The position numbers and the translations under genes are program-made. This document shows, one piece after another, positions 27,183-35,458 of a stretch of 64,000 nt of DNA (within the stretch, counting starts at the first letter, position 1; every line of letters begins with the position of its first letter). The notes below the pieces were generated by a model, which worked only from the letters and a program-made list of their open reading frames with translations, was not told the DNA's origin and ran no database searches. Source of the DNA: Pontibacter sp. FD36 (GTDB taxonomy: Bacteria; Bacteroidota; Bacteroidia; Cytophagales; Hymenobacteraceae); NCBI RefSeq assembly GCF_015686655.1, contig NZ_JADPMP010000002.1:186001-250000 (forward strand), read 5' to 3'.

Positions 27183-27363
27183 AGATTTAGTTGAGTTTTC
27201 ACCTGCACTATTTTATCTAAACGCATAATTTAACAAAAGCGTATACCTGGCGCCTACAGGGGCAATATGTGGTAACTATACACATTTGGTCAGAACATAT
27301 AACTGATAGCAAGGTTATAAACACATAATGCCGGTGCCCGTATTCATCTCAAACTGACTCTAC

Positions 27364-29067
27364 GTGGAAATTAAAACGCTCTTTCAAAAATGGTGGGTAT
27401 GGCTACTCTTCATACTCGCCTCTCTTTTTATAATCATCGCTATTCTGACATCTCAGTATTTTAACCCCTGGTTGCAGCGTGAGTTGGAGTCGCGGGTACG
27501 AGAAGAATCAAACGGCCTCTATACCTTGAAGCTGAACGGGCTTGATGCATCCCTGCTAAGCGGGCGCATCACAGCAGTCTCCATCCACCTGTTACCTAAC
27601 TTTGATGCCTGGGAAAAGCAACATGAAATCAGTCAGCAGGATACTGCTGCTGCAGCGGCGCCTCGTACACTAATGGTTCTCAAAACAAACAGACTGTTGT
27701 TGGCAGGCATTAACTTCATTGGTATCTTAAGAGGTAAGCCGCTCGATCTGAACAAGCTTAGGGTGCTTCAGCCTACTGTGCTGATCACCGAAATGCGTCA
27801 GGATACGACAGAGAGCCACGAACCACTGCACAAGTCTGTTGACGGGATTATGAAAAGCCTGCAGATCGGTACGATTGAGGTAGAGAAGGCGACGCTGCGT
27901 ATCCGTGAAGGCCGGGATGCAGAGACAGACCGCATCTCCTTACGGGACTTTACCATAGAGGTGAAAGATCTTCAGCTCGACAGTACCGCTTTTGAAAATG
28001 AGGAGCGAGCCTATTATGCTCGACTTATTGCGTTAGAATCTGGAAAAGCTGAATTCACCCTTCCTGACGGAACGTATCGCTTGCAGGCTGCAGCCCTCAA
28101 AGCCAATACGGAAGATGGGACGCTTAACATTGGCAACCTGCAACTCATCCCGCTTCTGGACAATGCGGCACTTGCCCGCCAGAAAGGCAAGGCCGTGTCG
28201 ACCATGCGGCTGGAGGTACCGGAGATCAATTTAAGCGGCGTAGACTTTGCATCGCACTCCCGGCACAACAACATGGTGGCTAAGCATGTGGTGATCAAGA
28301 ACCCGTCTCTGAGCGCGTATATGGATCGGAAAAACTTTACGGCCAAAGGAAACAAACCATTGCCGCATGACATCATTCAGCAATTGAAAACCGGCCTGAC
28401 CCTTCCAAAAATAGAGGTGCAGGGCATGCACATCCGCTACGAAGAACTGGCAGAGGAAGCGACCGAGAAAGGCATCATTACCTTTGAGAATTTGTATGCC
28501 ACCATCACGAATGTGACCAATGACAAGAACCGCATGTCGGCTGACAACCCGGCCGTTATTGATGCCAAAGCGCAACTATATGGAAAGGCGCCTATAGCCG
28601 TTACCATCCGGCTCGACCTGCTGGATCCCAATGCCTACCATACTATACAGGGCACTGCGGGACCAGCCGACCCGGCTGTGCTGAACCCTATACTGGAACC
28701 TACGACTTTCATTAGTGTGAAGGAAGGCAGTCTGCAGAAAAGTGATTTCAGCATGGAGTTGTACCGCAACAAGGCTACTGGTAACCTGAATGCCCGTTAC
28801 CAAAACTTTAAAGTGGATGTACTGACCAAAGATGAAGACAAGCGCCAATCATTCGGAAAGAAGATACTCTCGAAAGTAGCCAACAAAATAGTGATCACCT
28901 CTGACAATCCGAAGAAAGGCGAAGAGCTGCGACCCGGAGACATTCAGGTGGTACGCGCCAAAAGCCGCTCTGTCTTCAACTTCTGGAAAGACTGCCTTGT
29001 CAGCGGCTTCAGAACAGCTGCCGGTATCGAAGGTATTGGCGCAGACCTTAGCGACCCAAACAGGTAA
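27364..29067 (+). CDS. AsmA/DUF748-like membrane-anchored protein
   Basis: Protein of 567 residues starting at GTG. One N-terminal membrane segment (about 10-32, WWVWLLFILASLFIIIAIL) anchors a long, beta-rich periplasmic region with repeating amphipathic strands. The layout resembles AsmA-like or DUF748 proteins, which are linked to outer-membrane lipid homeostasis; that role here is inference only. No enzyme motif is present. It is divergent from the TetR gene and convergent with the ClC gene, with 8 bases between stops. Confidence 0.75.
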   Translation: MEIKTLFQKWWVWLLFILASLFIIIAILTSQYFNPWLQRELESRVREESNGLYTLKLNGLDASLLSGRITAVSIHLLPNFDAWEKQHEISQQDTAAAAAPRTLMVLKTNRLLLAGINFIGILRGKPLDLNKLRVLQPTVLITEMRQDTTESHEPLHKSVDGIMKSLQIGTIEVEKATLRIREGRDAETDRISLRDFTIEVKDLQLDSTAFENEERAYYARLIALESGKAEFTLPDGTYRLQAAALKANTEDGTLNIGNLQLIPLLDNAALARQKGKAVSTMRLEVPEINLSGVDFASHSRHNNMVAKHVVIKNPSLSAYMDRKNFTAKGNKPLPHDIIQQLKTGLTLPKIEVQGMHIRYEELAEEATEKGIITFENLYATITNVTNDKNRMSADNPAVIDAKAQLYGKAPIAVTIRLDLLDPNAYHTIQGTAGPADPAVLNPILEPTTFISVKEGSLQKSDFSMELYRNKATGNLNARYQNFKVDVLTKDEDKRQSFGKKILSKVANKIVITSDNPKKGEELRPGDIQVVRAKSRSVFNFWKDCLVSGFRTAAGIEGIGADLSDPNR

Positions 29068-29075
29068 ACGTCCGC

Positions 29076-30854
29076 TCAGTTCCCAGTCGTTTTGATCAGC
29101 AGTTTGCGGTACTTGGTAAAGATGCTTGACTTGGAAACGAAGCCCAGGTATAGCTCACCTTTGAGGACGGGCAGGTTCCAGGCACCTGTCTCGTCAAATT
29201 TTTTCATCACTTCAGCCATGGTGTCGTTATGGCGGACCACAGCCGGCGGAGCCGACATCAGTTCGGTTACCAGCACCTTGTCATATTTTTCCTGCTTGAA
29301 CATGATCTCCCGCACATCTTCGAGCAGGATGATACCTCTTAGTTTCTGTTGCTCGTCCACCACCGGGTATAAATTTCGGCGGCTGTGGGCGATCACCTCT
29401 ACCAGTTCACGCAGTGTGGCGCTATACCTGACAGGTTGAAAGTCGGTCTCGACCAGGTGGCGGATCTGCATAATGCGCAGCACTGTGCGGTCTTTATTAG
29501 CGGTAAGCAGTTCTCCTTTCTGAGCCAGCTTCTTGGTATCGAGCGAGAAGGGTTCAAAGTACTTCACCATAGCATAAGCAGAGGCCGATACGATCATCAG
29601 CGGGATCATCAGGGTATAGCCGCCAGATATTTCGGCAATTAGGAAAACGGCGGTCAGCGGAGCATGCATCACACCGCTCAGGATACCGGCCATCCCGACT
29701 ACGGTAAAGCTGCCTTCCGGTAATTTGTGGATCTGTAGCATGTTGGCGAGCCGGCTAAAAAAGAAACCCACGTGCGCCCCCACAAACATGGAAGGAGCGA
29801 AGTTGCCTCCGTTACCGCCACCGGCAATGGTGAAGGTAGTTGCCGCAACTTTTACCAGCGCTAGCATCCCGACAAAGCCCAGCACCAGCCATTCATTCGT
29901 ACCAAAGAACGAAAGCCAGCTGTCTTGCAGCAGTGCTTCGGGCTTGCCGCTTTCGAGGAGCTTGACGGCACCATAGCCTTCCCCAAAAAGCGGAGGAAAC
30001 AACATGATCAGCAACCCGAGCAAAATACCACCAACCAGGGCGCGGCGATAGGGCTGGTCCTGGAAGGGCTCAAAAAGTGCTTCGACACGCCAGGCTGCGC
30101 GGCTGTAGTACACAGACATCAATCCGGTGAGGACACCCAGCAGGATATAGAAAGGCACATGCGAAGCAGCGAAAACGCCTAGTTGATCTGCAAAGAAAAG
30201 CAGCTCTTCCCGCAGGATGATGCGTGAGCAAAGCGCCCCCACAACCGCCGAAATGATCAAAGGTATGAAGGCCGAAATGCTGATGTCGGTCAGTAGGACT
30301 TCGATGGCAAAAAGCACACCGGCAATAGGCGCATTAAAAACAGCTGCTATACCTGCCGCGGCGCCACATGCCAGTAGCAGGGTACGGTCGCGGTAATTCA
30401 AGTGATACTCCCGTCCGAAATTGGAGCCGATGGCAGATCCTGTCACCACAATCGGGGACTCCAGACCGGCCGAGCCTCCAAAGCCAGCCGTAATGCCACT
30501 AGTGAGCACATGCGAATACATTTTATGCGTCTCCACCATGCTGGACTTCTGCGAAATGCTATGCAGGATACTGGCCGTGCCACGCCCCAACTGTCCGTTG
30601 AACATGACCCGCACCAGGAACACCACCAGCAGTATACCCACCAGCGGGAACACCACCAGCCAGACAGGCTCCTCAAGCAGGCGGTTGCCATACGCCAGCA
30701 GCTGCTGAATGTAATGCACCAGGGTTTTGAGCACCACGGCGGCAAGGCCTGCAGTTAGGCCGACCAGCACACTGGAGATCAGGATGAAGTTACGGGTGGA
30801 AGTATGGCGACGAAGCCATAGAAGAGGTATTTTATACTTGCGGAACTGTGGCAT
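29076..30854 (-). CDS. ClC-type chloride channel or H+/Cl- exchanger with CBS domains
   Basis: Integral membrane protein of 592 residues. ClC signatures are GFGGSAGLESPIVVTGSAIG, which keeps the gating Glu, then ACGAAAGIAAVFNAPIAGVLFAIE and GGGNGGNFAPSMFVGA. About ten membrane helices span residues 20-430. The C-terminal 140 residues form a cytosolic pair of CBS domains (FQPVRYSATLRELVEV, MSAPPAVVRHNDTMAEV), likely nucleotide-responsive. It is a single gene, divergent from the metallophosphoesterase gene. Confidence 0.93.
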   Translation of the reverse strand: MPQFRKYKIPLLWLRRHTSTRNFILISSVLVGLTAGLAAVVLKTLVHYIQQLLAYGNRLLEEPVWLVVFPLVGILLVVFLVRVMFNGQLGRGTASILHSISQKSSMVETHKMYSHVLTSGITAGFGGSAGLESPIVVTGSAIGSNFGREYHLNYRDRTLLLACGAAAGIAAVFNAPIAGVLFAIEVLLTDISISAFIPLIISAVVGALCSRIILREELLFFADQLGVFAASHVPFYILLGVLTGLMSVYYSRAAWRVEALFEPFQDQPYRRALVGGILLGLLIMLFPPLFGEGYGAVKLLESGKPEALLQDSWLSFFGTNEWLVLGFVGMLALVKVAATTFTIAGGGNGGNFAPSMFVGAHVGFFFSRLANMLQIHKLPEGSFTVVGMAGILSGVMHAPLTAVFLIAEISGGYTLMIPLMIVSASAYAMVKYFEPFSLDTKKLAQKGELLTANKDRTVLRIMQIRHLVETDFQPVRYSATLRELVEVIAHSRRNLYPVVDEQQKLRGIILLEDVREIMFKQEKYDKVLVTELMSAPPAVVRHNDTMAEVMKKFDETGAWNLPVLKGELYLGFVSKSSIFTKYRKLLIKTTGN

Positions 30855-31048
30855 GGGGGACTATACGCGAAAGGTCTGCCGGGTTTACGGAAAATACAAT
30901 CAAAGGTCCGGTCTTAAAAAAACCTTGCGCATAAAAGTATAAACTCTAGCCCGTTAGAAAAAAAATAACATTGGAAATCTAACCTGCAGGGCCGTTTTTT
31001 AGTTAATATAGTGGTTAAGACCTAGCAGAAAACATTACAAAACAGCCT

Positions 31049-31855
31049 ATGCATCACGAGCCAGACAGAAGCGGAAACCTGATACTGAAAGACTTGCACG
31101 GCCATTTCCATGTCATTGGAGATGTGCACGGCTGTTTTGATGAATTGGTGCTCCTCCTCGAGAAGCTTGGATACACGATAGACGATGACAAAGCTGCTGG
31201 CAGGTACCGCGTGACGCCGCCTGATGGCTGCATGGCTGTGTTTGTAGGCGATCTGGTGGATCGTGGGCCTAACTCACCGGAAGTGCTGCGCCTGGTAATG
31301 GACATGCTGGAGCAGGATGTGGCGCTTTGTGTAAGCGGCAACCATGACGACAAGTTGTACCGCAAACTGATGGGCCGCAATGTGCAGGTGCGTCACGGAC
31401 TGGAACTGACCATGGCGCAGCTTGAAAATTACAACAAAGCCTTCATTGACAGGGTACGAGAGTTTTTGGGCCACCTGCCGCACCACATCATACTGGACGA
31501 GGGCCGTCTGGTGGTAGCGCATGCCGGCCTGGAGGAGCGCCTGCATGGGCGGCACAGCAAGTCAGTGCGCGACCTTTGTCTCTATGGCCCCACAACAGGA
31601 GAGCTGGATGCCCAGGGCCTGCCTGTCCGCCTCGACTGGGCCGCTGACTACTCCGGCGTAGCTGTCGTGGTATACGGTCACACGCCGGTTCGCGAGCCCC
31701 GCTGGAAAAACAATACCATCAACATTGACACGGGCTGCGTTTTTGGAGGAAAACTAACCGCGCTGACCTATCCCGATCATATCCTGACTACCGTCGACGC
31801 CCTCGATACCTATGCCGAGTCTATCCGGCCCTTTCTTCATCACCCCACGCACTAA
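31049..31855 (+). CDS. Calcineurin-like metallophosphoesterase (PrpA / ApaH type)
   Basis: Cytosolic dimetal phosphatase of 268 residues. All core motifs are present: VIGDVHGCFDEL, FVGDLVDRGPNSPE, VSGNHDDKL, VVAHAGLEE and VVYGHTPVREP. The family includes protein serine/threonine phosphatases and diadenosine tetraphosphatases; sequence reading does not decide between them. It converges on the Mrp operon with five bases between the stop codons. Confidence 0.9.
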   Translation: MHHEPDRSGNLILKDLHGHFHVIGDVHGCFDELVLLLEKLGYTIDDDKAAGRYRVTPPDGCMAVFVGDLVDRGPNSPEVLRLVMDMLEQDVALCVSGNHDDKLYRKLMGRNVQVRHGLELTMAQLENYNKAFIDRVREFLGHLPHHIILDEGRLVVAHAGLEERLHGRHSKSVRDLCLYGPTTGELDAQGLPVRLDWAADYSGVAVVVYGHTPVREPRWKNNTINIDTGCVFGGKLTALTYPDHILTTVDALDTYAESIRPFLHHPTH

Positions 31856-31860
31856 GTCTG

Positions 31861-32262
31861 CTATACCTGTTTGTTGTCACGCTCATGGTCGCGGTGAACA
31901 TTGTGTTCCTTGTGCAGGTAATCCTTGAACTCATCGAGATTAGTTCGGTCCCAGAACGGGATCTTGTTTCGCACAGCTGTCCGCCCGATCACGTGTGCCG
32001 CCACCGGCGAAGTCAGGAACGTAAAGCCGATGATCAGCACTACTTTCAAAAACATATCGGGCTCGTTGAAGTAGATGCCCATACCTGACAGAATGAGCCC
32101 CAGCCCTAATGTGGCCCCTTTGGTGATTGCTGACATGCGGATGTAGAAGTCTGGGAAACGTAAGAGGCCGATCGTGGATATCAGCATAAACATTACACCG
32201 ATGATGATGAGCACCGAGCTGATAATCTCGCGGATGAGTAGAAAATTAATGTCTTCAAGCAT
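31861..32262 (-). CDS. mnhG: Mrp Na+/H+ antiporter subunit G
   Basis: Small membrane subunit of 133 residues with three helices. The MnhG/PhaG core is ISTIGLLRFPDFYIRMSAITKGATLG. It is the last gene of the seven-gene Mrp operon, which encodes a complex coupling proton uptake to Na+ export in the cytoplasmic membrane. The C-terminal tail (RDHERDNKQV) is strongly charged and cytosolic. Confidence 0.93.
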   Translation of the reverse strand: MLEDINFLLIREIISSVLIIIGVMFMLISTIGLLRFPDFYIRMSAITKGATLGLGLILSGMGIYFNEPDMFLKVVLIIGFTFLTSPVAAHVIGRTAVRNKIPFWDRTNLDEFKDYLHKEHNVHRDHERDNKQV

Positions 32263-32265
32263 AGG

Positions 32266-32535
32266 CTAACGGGTTGATTTCATGAGGTAATAGGCAAAAG
32301 ATATGGAGCCCAGAAAACCGAACAGGGATAAGATGATGGCAACATCAATGAAGTCTTCGTTGCCAGTAAGCTCAGTATAAATAGCCACGATGCCGATCAC
32401 ATTGGCCACGAACAGGTCGAAGGCCGTGATGCGGTCAGGCAGCGAAGGGCCAATGGCAAACCGGATACCGGTCATGATCAGGCAGAGGCTCAGGGCAGCC
32501 ATGGCAAATATCAGTGTGAAAGAGAAAAAACTCAT
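32266..32535 (-). CDS. mnhF: Mrp Na+/H+ antiporter subunit F
   Basis: 89-residue subunit with three membrane helices and the characteristic GPSLPDRITAFDLF motif plus EDFIDVAIILSLFGFLG. It overlaps mnhE by four bases and precedes mnhG by three. Confidence 0.93.
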   Translation of the reverse strand: MSFFSFTLIFAMAALSLCLIMTGIRFAIGPSLPDRITAFDLFVANVIGIVAIYTELTGNEDFIDVAIILSLFGFLGSISFAYYLMKSTR

Positions 32536-33029
32536 CTTGTAAGTTGTAATAGTCTGCGTTCAAAACCGTGTTTTATAGTCTGCTTGGCCAGCTCCAGATC
32601 ATTGTGCTTGATGTATAGCGTATGTACGTACAACACCTTCCGGTCAGCACTCACATCAATGGAAAGTGAGCCGGGCGTGAGCGTAATGATACCGGACAGC
32701 AGGGTAATCTCCATATCGGTTGAGGCTGCCAGTGGCAGTGCAATCACCGTCGGTTTCATACGGTAGTTGGGCGTAAGGATGTCATAGGCTACCTTGAGAT
32801 TGGCCACAACCAGCTCCTTCAGAAAATACACGATAAAGGAGATAGCCTTTGGTAGTTTATGGAAGTAGGAGCGATGGTAGGAGGGCGTGGTCAGCCATAG
32901 GATAAACATGATGAACACGGCCACCACGACCGCCCAGATCGCATTGTACGGAAACATCGGCTGGCCATATTCGAAGTAGATGTAGCTGCCAAAGAAAGCG
33001 ATCAGGAAGTGTATGATAAATGTTTTCAT
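32532..33029 (-). CDS. mnhE: Mrp Na+/H+ antiporter subunit E
   Basis: 165-residue subunit with two or three N-terminal helices followed by a cytosolic region. Family features are LKELVVANLKVAYDIL, LLSGIITLTPGSLSIDVS and YVHTLYI. It starts one base after mnhD ends and overlaps mnhF. Confidence 0.92.
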   Translation of the reverse strand: MKTFIIHFLIAFFGSYIYFEYGQPMFPYNAIWAVVVAVFIMFILWLTTPSYHRSYFHKLPKAISFIVYFLKELVVANLKVAYDILTPNYRMKPTVIALPLAASTDMEITLLSGIITLTPGSLSIDVSADRKVLYVHTLYIKHNDLELAKQTIKHGFERRLLQLTR

Positions 33030-33030
33030 G

Positions 33031-34539
33031 CTATTTCTTCAATACGGCGTTGATGTATAATTCGCTGTTCAGGAGCTGCTCGGCTGCCAGTTGCGCCATC
33101 GATACCACCGGCTCGGCATACACCCCGATAAACAGAATGAACATTACCAGAAACAGTACCGGTAAATGGAGCAGGCGGTTGTCTTTTTTCTCGCGTGCTG
33201 TCACCACGTCATCCAGCGGATCTGTCTCGGGTTTATTTTTCCAGAAAACCTCATTCCAGATCTTAGTCATCGAAAAGATAGTGATCAGGCTGACGGCCAG
33301 GGAAACGAGCACAATAACAAAGCTGTCGATCTCAAAGCCTGCCTTGGCCAGCATGAACTTGCCCCAGAAACCTGAAAAAGGCGGTATGCCGGCCAGTGAG
33401 AAAGCCGAGATAAAGAAAAGCACCGACAGAAAAGGATGCTGAAGGTATACGCCACCCAGCTTTTTGAGCGCGAAGGTGCCCCGGTTATGCGCCACCACAC
33501 CACTGATCAGGAACAGATTGGTTTTGACCAGAATGTTGTGGATGATAAAGTACACACTTCCTGCAATCGCCAGTGGCGTGAATAGTGCAAGCCCCATCAG
33601 CATATACCCGATCTGGCTGACGATGTGGAATGATAGGATCTTGCGGAAGTCATTTTGGGAGGCCGCTCCAAACACCCCGATCACCATCGTGAAGCCGGCC
33701 AGCACGGTGAAAAGTGGAATGGTCAGTTCCTGGTCGGTGACAAAAACCAGCGTGAAGAGGCGAATCAGTGCATACATTCCTACCTTGGTGAGCATGCCCG
33801 CAATGAAGGCTGAAATGGCAATGGGCGGCGTGTGGTAAGAAGCCGGCAGCCAAAAGAACAGCGGAAATATGGCTGCCTTGATACCGAAAGCGATCAGGAA
33901 AAACATGCCCGCCATGGTAATGAGGGCCGGGTGCGATACCGGCGTACGAACGAGAACAGCCAGTTCCGCCAGATTGAGGGAGCCGAGTATACCGTACACC
34001 ACGCCTATACCTGTGAGCAGAAAACCAGATGCCAGAAAGTTGATCGTCACATATTTGATAGCCCCTTCCAGCTGCGGTTTGGTGCCACCCAGCGCGATCA
34101 GCACAAAGCAACAGATCAGCAGCACCTCAAACCACACGAAGAGGTTGAACAGGTCACCGGTCAGACAGGCGCCGGACACACCCATCTGCAGAATGAGCAG
34201 CACCGGGTAGTAGCCAAAGGTCTGGCGGGCTTTATCGAGTCCTTTGATGGAAAACAGGTAGATGGCCATGCCGATGATCGAGCTGGTGATCACCATCATG
34301 GAGCTAAACAGATCCGCCACCAGGGAAATACCGAAAGGCGCGGGCCAGCTCCCCATCTGGGTTGTCCGGATGCCATTGTCGTTCACATCAAAGAGAAGCA
34401 GAAAGGAGGCAATCAGCATAAAGGCTTGTGCCAGAATGCCGATAACTTGTTGCGCTCGCACATACCGCCAAGAGAAGAGGCTCAGGATAGCCCCAAACAG
34501 CGGAATGAGCAGCGGCAACATGATAAGCAGGTGGTTCAT
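33031..34539 (-). CDS. mnhD: Mrp Na+/H+ antiporter subunit D
   Basis: 502 residues, about 14 membrane helices, homologous to the NuoN/NuoM-type proton channels of complex I. Visible are LFNLFVWFEVLLICCFVLI, the conserved Lys-containing AFGIKAAIFPLFFWLPASY and GFWGKFML. One of the two large proton-translocating subunits with MnhA. A 306-codon opposite-strand frame here is a shadow. Confidence 0.95.
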   Translation of the reverse strand: MNHLLIMLPLLIPLFGAILSLFSWRYVRAQQVIGILAQAFMLIASFLLLFDVNDNGIRTTQMGSWPAPFGISLVADLFSSMMVITSSIIGMAIYLFSIKGLDKARQTFGYYPVLLILQMGVSGACLTGDLFNLFVWFEVLLICCFVLIALGGTKPQLEGAIKYVTINFLASGFLLTGIGVVYGILGSLNLAELAVLVRTPVSHPALITMAGMFFLIAFGIKAAIFPLFFWLPASYHTPPIAISAFIAGMLTKVGMYALIRLFTLVFVTDQELTIPLFTVLAGFTMVIGVFGAASQNDFRKILSFHIVSQIGYMLMGLALFTPLAIAGSVYFIIHNILVKTNLFLISGVVAHNRGTFALKKLGGVYLQHPFLSVLFFISAFSLAGIPPFSGFWGKFMLAKAGFEIDSFVIVLVSLAVSLITIFSMTKIWNEVFWKNKPETDPLDDVVTAREKKDNRLLHLPVLFLVMFILFIGVYAEPVVSMAQLAAEQLLNSELYINAVLKK

Positions 34540-34548
34540 AGGGTGTGC

Positions 34549-34911
34549 TTAGTGTTTTTCTTCTATCTGGTCGGTGGTGTTCATGTCGTCGAGGTCGGTG
34601 GTGCCGAACGACTGGTATACCCGCTTGATCAGCACGATGGCGAAGGCCTGAATACCGAAGCCGATCACGATGGCCGTGAGCAGCAGGGCCTGCGGCACGG
34701 GATCGGCAAAAGGTTCTGTGGCCACACGCTCATCCTGCCCGATGATGGCTGAGCCCCCGCGGGTGAGACGCCCAATCACAAACAGAAACAGATTGGTGGC
34801 AAGTCCGAACAAAATAAGCCCCAGAATAAGCTTAAAAAAATGCCGGTGCAGAATCAGGTATAGACTCGCTGAAAAAAGGATACCGATCAAAAAGGGTAGT
34901 ATGAGTTCCAT
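34549..34911 (-). CDS. mnhC: Mrp Na+/H+ antiporter subunit C
   Basis: 120-residue, three-helix NuoK-like subunit. The segment FGLATNLFLFVIGRL and DPVPQALLLTAIVIGFGIQAFAI (split here as helix two and three) is typical of MnhC. It lies between mnhB and mnhD with only a few bases between genes. Confidence 0.93.
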   Translation of the reverse strand: MELILPFLIGILFSASLYLILHRHFFKLILGLILFGLATNLFLFVIGRLTRGGSAIIGQDERVATEPFADPVPQALLLTAIVIGFGIQAFAIVLIKRVYQSFGTTDLDDMNTTDQIEEKH

Positions 34912-34915
34912 GGTT

Positions 34916-35458
34916 TTATTCTTCTGACATCACAAAAGTTATTTTGAGCACCACCCCGATCACCAGCAGGTAAACGCCAATATCGAACAGGATCGGAGTG
35001 CCCGGCTTGCCGATGATCGGGATGTAAAAGTCAGCCCAGTAGGCATGCATGAACGGCTGGCCAAATACCAAACCCACGACCCCGCTGCCAGCCGCCAGGA
35101 GCAGACCGGTGGCAATGATGTAGATGGGCTCGACGCGAATCATACGCTCTTTAATTTCCGGATGGTAAGCCATTTTTCTGCGGCGCCATACATTGACCCG
35201 CATCATGCGCATCAGGTAGAGGGACCGGCTCTGGTTGGGCTGTCTCGGGTAGCCGTAGAGATTTATCTTCAGGAAGGTATCCACGGTTTGCTGCGGCCCA
35301 TGCGTCATGGTATGAAATACAAAGGCAATGGCCCCGATCAGTCCCCCGATAAAGCCACCGCCGGGGTGGTTGTGGCCCCGAAACAGGGTATAGACTGAAA
35401 AGATGATGAAGATCGGTATGAGGATGCGGATGGCGACCGCGAGAATGACGGTTTTCAT
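34916..35458 (-). CDS. mnhB: Mrp Na+/H+ antiporter subunit B
   Basis: 180 residues with four membrane helices. The MnhB signature RGHNHPGGGFIGGL is present, and the C-terminal helix pair contains GKPGTPILFDIGVYLLV. A loop of about 35 residues (QPNQSRSLYLMRMM region) is longer than in compact family members. Overlaps mnhA by four bases. Confidence 0.92.
   Translation of the reverse strand: MKTVILAVAIRILIPIFIIFSVYTLFRGHNHPGGGFIGGLIGAIAFVFHTMTHGPQQTVDTFLKINLYGYPRQPNQSRSLYLMRMMRVNVWRRRKMAYHPEIKERMIRVEPIYIIATGLLLAAGSGVVGLVFGQPFMHAYWADFYIPIIGKPGTPILFDIGVYLLVIGVVLKITFVMSEE

Noticed and set aside
33832..34752. 306-codon plus-strand open frame
   Set aside because: Lies antisense to mnhD and mnhC, low-complexity His/Gln/Arg-rich translation, no domain; a shadow of the real genes.
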